Shown in pieces: positions 43,166 to 53,400 of a stretch of 64,000 bases of DNA. The notes under the pieces are model-generated. The model was not told where the DNA came from and searched no databases. It saw only the letters and a list, made by a program, of their open reading frames with translations. The DNA comes from Enoplosus armatus (taxonomy: Eukaryota; Chordata; Actinopteri; Centrarchiformes; Enoplosidae), in contig NC_092203.1 of the NCBI RefSeq assembly GCF_043641665.1, forward strand, positions 7,176,067-7,240,066, written 5' to 3'. The translations under genes and the position numbers were made by a program. How positions within the stretch are numbered: the first letter of the stretch is position 1; every line of letters begins with the position of its first letter.

Positions 43166-43544
43166 CCATTCATTCCTGCTTCTATAATATTGCTGTGGGT
43201 TTTTTTAAAATGTTAATATTTCTCCAGGAGAAATGAGAGGAGCAGCAGTAGTCTGTGTTCAAAGGTCCCAGGACAAAGACATCATTTACCCAATTTTGGT
43301 CCTTCGGCTGAAAATGCTTATTGCTGTCAGTTCATGTGACGTGAAGTGAAGTGCAGCCTATAGTATAGACCGTTCAGTCCCAACCCACAGCAGAGTTCAC
43401 TGCATTCATGTATTTAAATTCTGCAAAGTAGCTTCACTTTTCCTAACAAGCAGTGGATTTGGCCAATTTAGTGTGAATTGGCTGCAGACTGTATGCTCAG
43501 TGACAGTAGTAGATATCGTTTGTCATATACAATATTAAACTAAT

Positions 43545-43635
43545 TATTAGGTTTTTGACTGTTGGTCACATACAACATTTGAATACATCTACTTGAGCTG
43601 TGAGAAATTATAATGCATTTTTCAATATTTTTACA
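43545..43635 (+). repeat. AT-rich dispersed teleost repeat, internal fragment
   Basis: 'gtttttgactgttggtca...tgagaaattataatgcatttttcaatattttt' resembles the internal part of the family seen at 37223 and 61252. Ends are missing. Confidence 0.45.
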
Positions 43636-44056
43636 AATGCTACAAATGTTTTACAGCCACGTTTCAAGAGTATTTAATACTCATTAGATAGATCTGCGGT
43701 TTCTCTGGACACTGGCTGCTGTAAACGGATACTACATGTGCCCAAACACACATCAGTGCTCCATCTTAACTGTGACGGATGAGGTGATCTTGTTCACGTA
43801 ACAAAGCTCCTCCTCGTCTCCCACTTAAACCTTGCTCTTGGTGAAACTTCCCACCTTCATCGCAGAGATTTGCTCTGGTATGTGGGTGGAATGATTGCCA
43901 TTTAGCTTAAACTGGTATGTTAAGTATGGAAGTGTGTGGTACGTGATTAAATTTGTGCTTAAATCCTCTCTTTTCTTTGCGGCTGAGCTTGTGAGTGGGT
44001 GAACTCCCTCGGCCACTTAGTGATCTGTAAATTCTCTCTCTGTCTCTCTCCCACAG

Positions 44057-44082
44057 ATTGTTGACAAAATGCTGATATAACG
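44057..44082 (+). other. Possible 26-nt rab9a leader micro-exon
   Basis: A strong pyrimidine tract plus CCACAG precedes it, and GTGAGA follows directly. It contains a short ATG frame ending at once (ATGCTGATATAA). It lies between the GC-rich leader and the coding exon. Supported by splice signals only. Confidence 0.35.
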
Positions 44083-44889
44083 GTGAGATTTTAAAATCTT
44101 CTCTCTGACGTTCACCATGTTGACTTGCATCACTTGTGGTCCTGTGATCAGCGCCCACGTGACGTACAGCACGGATCATTTCATGCATAACATATGACAC
44201 ACAGTGTAGGAAGTTCATTAGTTGCAAAGTGTAGTGAGTGGGCTGTGGCTGCTTAATGGGATTAGCCAGTCGACTGACTTTAATCAGCTCCCCTCACTGT
44301 CCGAGTGCGCGTGAACGTGTAAACAGTGGGTATTAGCTGCTTACAGGAAGTGTGAGATCAAGTGAAAGTTGATTGAGAAGCAGTTCTTATCTCAAGCACG
44401 ACCTCCTTATCTGCGAGGCCAAAGGTAAAGAATCCATAAAGTCACTCCCGAACAAAATGAAGGAATTGTTTGTCCGCATGTGTTCACATACTGTGAAAGG
44501 TGTTGGTATGCAAACAAAATATGTTCTTCATTGAATCAGATCTGCCATTAAAACTGGTTAATGAATCTGAATCCTTTTGAATTCTTTATTAAAACTATTA
44601 AGGTTCAGCTTTTTGAACATTTCAAGTGACAAAAGTTAGAAATAACTAAAGCTGTCTTAATCGAAAGAACAGAAAATAGTGAAAAATGCATGTTACAGTT
44701 TCTCACAGCCGGACAACAAACAACAGTCCAAAATCCAAAGATATTCAGTTTATTATCAAACATGAAAAAAAACGTTTGCTTTCTAAGCTGAATTGTTGTT
44801 ATGCTCCTCAGGTGAAACCACTTTCTCTATTGTTGGTGTCTCCAAACCTCCCCTGCACCAGAGTTGGCCTGACCCGGATCAGAGCAGCC

Positions 44890-45495
44890 ATGATGTCCAA
44901 GTCCGCCCTCCTGAAGGTGATCCTTCTGGGCGACGGCGGCGTGGGCAAATCATCGCTCATGAACCGCTACGTCACCAACAAGTTTGACTCGCACCTCTTC
45001 CACACCATCGGCGTGGAGTTCCTCAACAAGGAGCTGGATGTGGACGGCCACCACGTCACTCTGCAGATCTGGGACACGGCGGGTCAGGAGCGCTTCCGCA
45101 GCCTCCGCACGCCTTTCTATCGCGGCTCCGACTGCTGCCTGCTCACTTTCAGCGTGGATGACGGGCAGAGCTTCCACAACCTGTCCAACTGGAAGAAGGA
45201 GTTCACTTATTACGCAGACGTGAAGGACCCTGACAACTTCCCCTTTGTGGTGCTGGGCAACAAACTGGATGTGCCCGAGCGGCAGGTGTCAGGGGAGGAT
45301 GCGCGGAAGTGGTGCCGCGAGAACGGCGGTCAACCATACTTTGAGACAAGCGCCAAGGATGCCACAAATGTGGCGTCGGCCTTTGAGGAGGCGGTGCGTC
45401 GCATTCTGGCGTTGGACGACAGAGCCGATCACCTCATCCACACCAACACGGTGGACCTGCAGAGGAAGAGTCCCCCTGACCCCACCTGCTGCTGA
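44890..45495 (+). CDS. rab9a: Ras-related protein Rab-9A (late endosome-to-Golgi GTPase)
   Basis: Rab9 directs retrograde transport of mannose-6-phosphate receptors from late endosomes to the trans-Golgi. The 201-residue length equals human RAB9A. Motifs: P-loop GDGGVGKS (14-21), switch I threonine in FHTIGVEF (T39), WDTAGQE (61-67), NKLD (124-127), ETSAK (152-156) and a C-terminal CC (200-201) for double geranylgeranylation. The frame stays open upstream to 44686, but a splice acceptor (CTCAG at 44807-44811) starts the exon at 44812. The ATG at 44890 gives MMSKSALLKV, aligning with human MAGKSSLFKV; the ATG at 44893 would be one residue shorter. The coding region is intronless, as in mammals. 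Rab9a rather than rab9b is supported by adjacency to tceanc and gpm6b; rab9b normally sits near plp1. Confidence 0.95.
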   Translation: MMSKSALLKVILLGDGGVGKSSLMNRYVTNKFDSHLFHTIGVEFLNKELDVDGHHVTLQIWDTAGQERFRSLRTPFYRGSDCCLLTFSVDDGQSFHNLSNWKKEFTYYADVKDPDNFPFVVLGNKLDVPERQVSGEDARKWCRENGGQPYFETSAKDATNVASAFEEAVRRILALDDRADHLIHTNTVDLQRKSPPDPTCC

Positions 45496-45860
45496 GCTGA
45501 GGGCTCAGTGTGACTCTCAGCAGCAGCTCATGTGACGTTGCCACATACTGTCTGAGTGTGAGTGTGGTTTGTGACGCTACAAAAAGAGGAACTGGTGTCT
45601 GCTCAGTAGCTGTGTGGTAACTGTGTGCTGCCCTCAGATAAACCTTGGACCTGGATCAGCATTTGTAAGCGCATACTTGTTTACTCTTTAGACCAAAACT
45701 AATGATATTTTGTGCCAATATTTAGCATTTAACACTACACAAGGGACACAAAACTCCCCACCCACCTTTTCCCAACTCTGATCCGGACTGCATTTGGCCT
45801 ATTGAGGAATATGATTAATTTATACAAAGCATTAATAAAGTGACATTTCTGATACAGTAG
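45496..45860 (+). other. rab9a 3' untranslated region
   Basis: A short 3' UTR of about 360 bases from the stop to just after AATAAA at 45834-45839. Confidence 0.55.
45834..45839 (+). terminator. rab9a poly(A) signal
   Basis: Canonical AATAAA. GT-rich 'gtaggttttgtag' follows about 20 bases later. Confidence 0.6.
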
Positions 45861-48800
45861 GTTTTGTAGATTTATTTGTGGTCAGTGATGAGCCTCAATT
45901 GTATCAGAGGTGGACATAACTGACTGATACCTGAAATTTCAAGGCCTTTAGGGAGTGATTGTGACTTGAGGGGGGGGTTGTGATAAAATTACGTCAGCTC
46001 TAACGTAGGTTTCTAAAGCAGTTCTCTAAACACAAAGAAACTATCAAAGGTTAAAGAACAGTTTTGATGCAGCTGTGGCTACAAGATTTAGCCCACAAAA
46101 GGAGAAGTGCTGAGATTATTTCCTGCCTCAAGAAGCAGATACAGGACTTTATACAACCGCGTTTATACAGTCAAAATATTGTGAATTTGTGCTGGTTCTC
46201 CTTAAACAGCCCAGTAACCTACACACCGCAAAGTTAAACACTTAATTAAATACAGGATTGGAACCTGCTAACTCTCCCAAAGTGATTTTCAGGTATTTTG
46301 ATAAACAAACTAGCATCAGAAAACAACTAAATCTAAGTTATCAATGTTTTAAGTGGTGTTAGAAGTCTCATAGAATACGTCATATTTGCAGTTATTATAG
46401 GTTTAGAAACACAGTTTTCCATCTATAACTCAAACTCTTGACATACAGCATAAATGAAGGCGTGCGGTCAAAGAAGTTCCAGAGAGAAACCACTGTCTGT
46501 CTGGTAAGAAAAGTTAATCACTTGATCAACTAGATTTAGTAGTTTTTAAAATCATTTTTAAGATGTTTTGTGCTGATTTGAAAATCCAGAGTTTTGGTAA
46601 AGCGAGTGATGCCATGATGGAATTAAATGTTTCTCTGAGGAAGAAAAGGAGCGACTCATAGTTGTTTTTATGTAACTAGATAGCTGTTGAACTTGCTGGA
46701 GTTATTACTTTCCTGTATTTAAGTATTTATTGATCACTACTCGCCCTGTAACTCTGAAAAATGGAGCACACTGCTGAACCTGAAACTGTTGTTGCAAGAT
46801 TCAAATGACTCTAATAACACTGTGGCCTGTATGATCTTCATTAGCACTGCCTTGTTTAAGGCAATGACTTCCACCATTTTCACACTGGAAATAAAACAAC
46901 TGCCAACAATGAAACTGGGGAAAAATCTTTCTTCATCTTTGTCTGTGTGTCATTCACATTTTTCTTTCTCTTTGAAGTGCAGTACCCTCTTTGTCCACCA
47001 GGCAGCGCCCACACATCAAAAGTTTGAGGGATGAATGGCCATCCATCCATCTCACATATGTAATTCATGTATTACAGAGACTCAGTGATGCTGAACTCCA
47101 GCACACGTCCTGGTTATTGATGTCAAACATCCATAGAAATAAATAAAGCAATAGAAACCAACATCTACTTGTCTCAGAGGTGAGTTGACACATTGGTCTG
47201 TTGACACAGGAGGCATCTAATTAAGTCAAATAGCATCACCTGAAAGTTACTGCTTGATTACAGCAGACATGCTGCCAACCTTACAGACGTGGAGTTTTCT
47301 TTTTATATTTACAACTGAAACCTAGTCAGCTACTTTATCTTATCGTAAAAGTTGACAGAAAGTTAATCAGCAACTGAGTTATTGAAGCAGAAATGCAAAT
47401 AATAAATTAATAAAACAAAACTTCAAATCACTTCAGAGACCCAAAGACAAGAACGAGACAGGAGACAACGGTTTCACGATAATAAAAAATATCGGTTTTA
47501 CTAGAGAAGGTTACAAAAATCATCACTATATAGGAGTCATAGAACTATTTCCAACTTAAAAAATAAAACCATAATGAAACACCTACAGGGACTACAATGC
47601 CATCAAAGTACAATGGAGTTTTCTTTAGAAAAGAGTGGGTGGAAAGGGGAGGGGAGTGTGGAGGAGGGGGGCAAACACCGCCTACCATAGTTGTCAGTAC
47701 AATTGACTACACATCACCTGAAAAACTGCAAAGACACAGTCATGTCTCCTTCATGCAAATAACGAGGAAACAACAACACCCTGACACGCATCGTCTTATA
47801 GGAAATTGAAGTTTGCCTTTACATCAACCTGCCGGCAAAGCACGTATATTTATCAAACATAACACACATGGCAATATAGTCCTTTTTTATACAGAATAGA
47901 CAGCTGCACACATGGACGATACTGACATGCTTCATCTCATTGAAAATTTGTCTTCTTCAGTGTTTTTTTTTTATTTTTTAGGGTAAACTAACCAGTGATG
48001 ATTAATATAGAATATAGTTCATGATTATTAAACAATATCTGATTATAAAATTAATGTATGAAAATTCCTGACTTGTTTTTATTCAGAGTGTAAACATCCA
48101 AAACAGTCTCTGTGGCTCATATGAGAGGCATGACGTTAAAAAGAAAAGAAAAAAGTAACAAAAAAAGTGACTTTTGTCTCAACTCACATGTTGATGAGTC
48201 ACTCATTTCGCTGGCCATCGAAAAAATAAGCACAAACAAATTCCATAAAATCATTATTACTGAATCACGAGAAGAGCTCAGCTGCCTAAAACTGATAAAA
48301 CATTAAAAATCAATTTCCATATTCTTTTTTTTTTCACATTTTAAAATGTATACGTCACAAGCACCTCAATCCATCATATCATATCATGACTGCACTGTAT
48401 CCCTCTCACGACATATCATTTAAGATGTTACATTACAATTATTATATCAAATGCAGAACTAGTATTTGAGTGCTAAACACATATCTCAAAGGGTACATTT
48501 ACATATATTTGTGGAAAAAAATAATAGAAGAGCATGGCAAAACACTGATTGTGTTCTCCCCGTTTTTGGGAGCGGTGTAGATCGAGATCTTTTAGGGTGA
48601 CTGAGCTATTTACAGGTGAACTTCATCCGCAAAAGAAGGAATTTTAGAAAATGACAGAACTGTTTTTACTGTATGATTCACAGAGGACAGCGTACCAATC
48701 CAAGAAGAGTTAGTGTTTGGATGGTGAAGCTTTGGAAAAGAACACAACTGGCTAAAATCAGATTTGGTTTGATACCTGAGGTGTGTCTTCTTTGTGTTAA

Positions 48801-48870
48801 AAGACCAAGACAGATTTATCTTTGATTTCTGCTGCCGCTGGTGATGAGTGTAGCACAAACCGGAAAGGTC
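45861..48870. other. Convergent rab9a/gpm6b gap and likely distal gpm6b 3' UTR
   Basis: rab9a (+) and gpm6b (-) run toward each other here. The gpm6b 3' end cannot be placed precisely. Minus-strand AATAAA signals occur at 48078-48083 and 47970-47975, which would give a 3' UTR of about 2.4 kb; mammalian M6B messages also have long 3' UTRs. A weaker CTCF-like CCACCAGGCAGCGC lies at 46995-47008. No coding exon is recognised. Confidence 0.35.
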
Positions 48871-49590
48871 TTAAAAGGAATAGTTTGACATTTTGGGAAA
48901 TACGCTTATTCGCTTTCTTGCAGAGAGTTACAGAGAAACAAAATCAGCCGACCAAGCTCATTAATGTATACGGTATATCTTGTGCAAAGCGTAAAAATGA
49001 CATGTTGTGGTTTTATGTCGGGGTTTCGGTTAGCAGAGCCTTTAGGAAGTCACTGCCTCAGCCGAGGAATGGTCTAAACCATAACTTGTTGTTCTTACAC
49101 TTTGGTATTTGTTCGAAATAAACAAACAAGATATATGTATATAAATACAACTTTAGAAAGTCATTTAAACTTTGCAAAGAAAGCAAACTTTTCAAAGCTG
49201 CTTCAGCACTATCCACACAATTAGTTTTAATGTTTTGCTGCTGTGAGCGGCTCCTCCATTTGTTTTTTAGTGTACTTCTGTATGCTGACTTTTTATAGTA
49301 CATTTAGTTTAGTCCCTTTTCCACTGTGAACTCAAGCCTCCAGGTGATTCCACGAGTTAGTAGTTGTCAGTGAAGTCACCTGGGAGCTGGTTTGTTTGGG
49401 ATGAAAACCAGGTATGAATTCAGCTAAATAGTTTTTGAATGGAGAAAGGTTTAAACAAATGCTTAATGACACAAAATCGCCTTTCTGACTGAGCGAATAT
49501 ATTGTCTCTCAAAGGCTCAATCTTCTCATCTAACCCTTGACAAGAAAGCGAATGAACGTATTTCCCAAAACATTTCCTTTAATAAAAGTT
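48871..49590 (+). mobile_element. Foldback MITE-like element, copy 3, carrying a nested insertion
   Basis: The left terminus 'agtttgacattttgggaaatacgcttattcgctttcttgc' begins near 48882. Its inverted complement 'caagaaagcgaatgaacgtatttcccaaaa' ends near 49568. The inner left part has 'atcttgtgcaaagcgtaaaaatgacatg' and 'tacactttggtatttgttcgaaataaac', typical of this fish repeat as I remember it. From about 49145 to 49505 the inside is replaced by a sequence that recurs at 51143-51525. It lies in the gpm6b 3' region. Confidence 0.65.
49145..49505 (+). repeat. Direct repeat, copy A (nested in the MITE)
   Basis: About 360 bases shared with 51143-51525 in the same orientation. Long near-identical stretches include the one around 'cagcactatccacacaattag' and 'agctaaatagtttttgaatg'. 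The two copies are 2.0 kb apart and differ by small indels. Confidence 0.8.
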
Positions 49591-50477
49591 TGCTACACCT
49601 CTGGTCTTAAATTAACGGTTAATACCTGGGTGGATAAATAAACTCCGATCATGTAAATGCACGATAATCCTTGAGATACCACATGATTTGAGTCTGTATT
49701 TCTATGAAAGAGGGGGGCTGGGGTGCTTTGTGTTTTCAAGGGATTTTCGTTCTCCCTTATTTTTTTTGTTTCGTTATAGTGCAATAACGTATCGAGCATA
49801 AGCAATAAAAAGTCTAAGATGGAGAAGAAAGTAAAGGAGAAAAACCAATGAGCGCAAAAACATAAAGAAGAAGAAGAAGAAAGATCAAAATAGTACCTGG
49901 CATACTTTTCAGAGAGTATTAAAAAAAACAACAACATTCGTACACATTCGCACAATATATTCATATTCATATATATATGCATATAAAACACCAAAAAACG
50001 GAGGAAGTTGGTCGCTGCCTGGCTTCCCTGTGGCTGAAGCAGACGGTGAACAATGTTTTTTTAGGCTGTTAGGAGCTGTGTGTCGAGAGGCTGTGCTGGC
50101 TCAGGGCGCGAGGCCATCACAGCCGCGCCACGTTCACGAGCCGCAGCCCAAAAGCACGGCGAGGAGACGCTTCTGAACTGATGTACCGTACCTGAGCTCG
50201 ACCCCGGCGGGCGAGCTCTTCCGTTCTGAAGCATCTGCCTCCGTCTGGGCCTGCCGCTTCTCCTGATCCTCTATTCTCTTCCCTTCAGGTGTGAGCCCAC
50301 AACTCTTAATAAACATTGTGGAAGGGAAGAGGATGGAGAATCAGGAGGTTGGGGGACTATCAAACATGACCGAGGTGGTTTGTTTTAACGGAGGGAGGGG
50401 TGGGCACTGGGTGTTGCAGGGTGGGGGGTAGAGGTGTGGAGAGGAGATGGGTGGTGGCGGGAGAGGATCGCTTGTCC

Positions 50478-53400
50478 TTATGAGTAGGAGGAGGAGTTCT
50501 GGCCCTCCTTGGAGCGCGCCTCGGCCTCCAGATCCTGGTCGTCCTTGGTCTTGATGTCCTGGTACTCGTGCGTGGAGACGGCACTCTTCAGGTAGGCCCA
50601 GTTGGCCGACAAAATCATCAGGTAGTGGATCTGAAGAGAGAGCAAGATGCTTTCTTCATTTACTGCGTCCCAGTTCCACATACTAATATTAAGCAGGTTT
50701 AAGTATGTGGCGTGTCCCTCCTGGAAAAGTGACTAATTGAAGTAAACTCAAAATCAGTTTGCATGCGAAAAAAATGCTTGATTTTCTTTGTTTGTGCTGT
50801 TGATGGAAACTACTCTCCAACAATGCGACACCCGAAGGAAACTGAAGAGCTGCTACAGCTGGAAAAAATTAGAACCGCTGTGGATTGCAGTGAAACTGCT
50901 CCAGAAAAGCAACTATTGAATTTTAGGAAAATCATTGTGCTTTCTTTATGAAGTTTAATTGGCGTTTGGGTTAGGGAGGCAGTTTGATTGAGGTCTGCAC
51001 ATATTATATCATTTCCTGTTAGTATGAAACGGTAAAATGTGTTGATTTCTTGAAGACTAACTGCAAATTATAATGATTAGCATATTATTATTAGCATACT
51101 GTACACAGTTAGTACGTAGTATGGAATTAGGACACAGCTTGCAACTTTGGAAAGTCTTCTCAACTTTTCAAAGCTGCTTCAGCACTATCCACACAATTAG
51201 TTTTAATGTTTTGCAGCTGTGAGCGGCTCCTCCATTTCTTTTGTGTTTTTTCGTGCACTGTATGTTGACTTTTTTGACTTAATTTTGTCACTTTTCCACT
51301 GTGAACAGACTGTGAACTCTGCCTCCAGGTGATTCCACTAATTCCACTAACAGTGAAATCACCTGGTAGACTTTGTTTGGGATGAAAACCAGGATTGAAC
51401 TCAGCACTGACCAAAATGTAGCTAAATAGTTTTTGAATGAAGAAGATAATGACAAAAATGCTTAATGGCACAAAATTGCTTTACTGACTGAGCAAATGAG
51501 TGAATATATAATATCTAAAAGGCTGTTGTAACATTGCACACAGCTTGAAATAAACAGATCAAGTCCAGGTTTTAATTACAGCCAAAATGCAACAGGTGGT
51601 TTTGCTAAGTAGCAGTTAGTCAAATCACCTGGCATTCAAACAAAAGGTTTAAACACACATTTAATGGTGCTAAATCCTATCAGTGACATGCTGATGGCAG
51701 ATATAGCAATAGCCAAATCATCATGTTTGTGAAACATTTTGAGCCATTCTGAATAAACAAATACTAAAAAACGAATCCTTAAATACTATTCTGTATCTCT
51801 CTCCACCTCCTAAATAAGTTAGCTGGAAAACATCACAGTCCAGAGGGCTGTCAGGTGACCCAGCATAACATCTGGAGAGGTGCTTATTGCTTTTTTTAGT
51901 ATCTCCATTTCCCTGGACATAAAACAAAACAGTCCGCCTCCACAGCAGAGTAAAACACTGACCCTGTCTACACACACACACACTCACGCAGCAGAGGCAG
52001 GCTGCAGGGTTGGATTTCAACCCATAGGATGACATACTGACAAACGTGAGAGGCGGGGTTGCTATGGAAACAGATAAGCACGCCATGGCAACGTGCATAT
52101 TTTGAGAAGCACATTATCAGTGGGATCATGAGAGGCTTACCAATGCGATGACGGTGGCACCGGCGCCGGCGAACGCAACGATGTAGAGGTGGTAGGACAG
52201 GTAGAACTGTGGACGATAAGAGAGCATTAGTGAGGGAAGGGAAGATAAAATCAAAAAAGAAAAGGTCAGGTCAGTGTCCTCTCACCTCGCTGGTGTTACA
52301 GATGTCTCCCAGTGTGGCTCCACAAGCTTTTCCCGGTGTGGCGTTCCAGGGAATAATACCTACAGGATCAGAGAGATGAAACATCACAGGGCTGCCGCTT
52401 TCTCATCTGAGACAAGAAGCTTTTTCCTCCCCCGAGACTGTATGATTGAAGGCATTATGAATTAGGCTCGGATAAAGATTAAAGGAAACAGGGCTGCTGC
52501 TGCTGTCCGGGCCTCTGAGCCTCTCCTCCAGGAAAAATATGGGTCATTATTTCGATTTACTTCTTCACTGTGGAAACATTTTTGAGAACTGGCTAGCATG
52601 GGCCTATTATAGGTTATATTTGTCCTTTACTTTATATCATCATGCATAAAACAAGAAAGTTATCAAAACCTCACTCATCAACTGCAATATAATAATTTGA
52701 TAACTGCCAGTTTTTGGGGTTAATATTTCATCGTCTAGTACAGTACGACTGCCAATGAAGCATATGTGATCCTCATCCTACTTTGTAAGTGGGCCAGCTG
52801 TCCTTCAAATGTGGGTCACATACTGTACATTAGGCCATCAAACAGATAACCAGATATGCAATCACAGGAGACCGTTACTGTGCTGTAATACTGCAGGAAA
52901 GTGGATTTTCATAGCGATCCAATCAGGCTCTCAATAATCAAAATGTGTGTGTATATATACATATATATATATATATGTCTGACCTCTTGCTGTACAGAAA
53001 ATTACATTAAAAGCAAGGCAAACCGGATGTGCTCAGTTCAATATACACCACACTGATATATGAGCAGTAGCCTTCTGTAGCTTATGGTAGCTAATGTTAG
53101 CTAACTTGAGAGAAATATAACCAGTACCTTATGATGGCTAATATGCTGCAGGTAAAGCCTGGGCTTCATGTGACGAGCACCAGCATGTTCTTTTATGTAG
53201 AAAGGTAAAAGCTTTTATCGTCGGCATATTTGAGCTCCCTTGCCTTGATCAGGGGAAATTCTCTTAAACTTTGAAAACATGTAACACAGCATGCAGTCAG
53301 ATCCTTTTTTTTTTTTTACCACAGCTGCAAATCAAAATACCCAGGGGATATGCAACATGTTGCATATGAACATGTTATTTTATTTGTGTTTTTAAAAATA

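Larger units (their letters stand above)
42186..44811 (+). other. rab9a leader intron region
   Basis: Between the putative leader and the coding exon. It contains a (TG)n microsatellite (43130-43164), an AT-rich repeat fragment (43545-43635), a second TCATGTGA (43332-43339) and a possible 26-nt leader micro-exon (44057-44082). Confidence 0.4.

Noticed and set aside
44686..44889. N-terminal extension of the rab9a frame to an ATG at 44686
   Set aside because: A splice acceptor at 44807-44811 starts the exon after it, and Rab9 proteins begin at the 44890 position; length then equals 201 residues.
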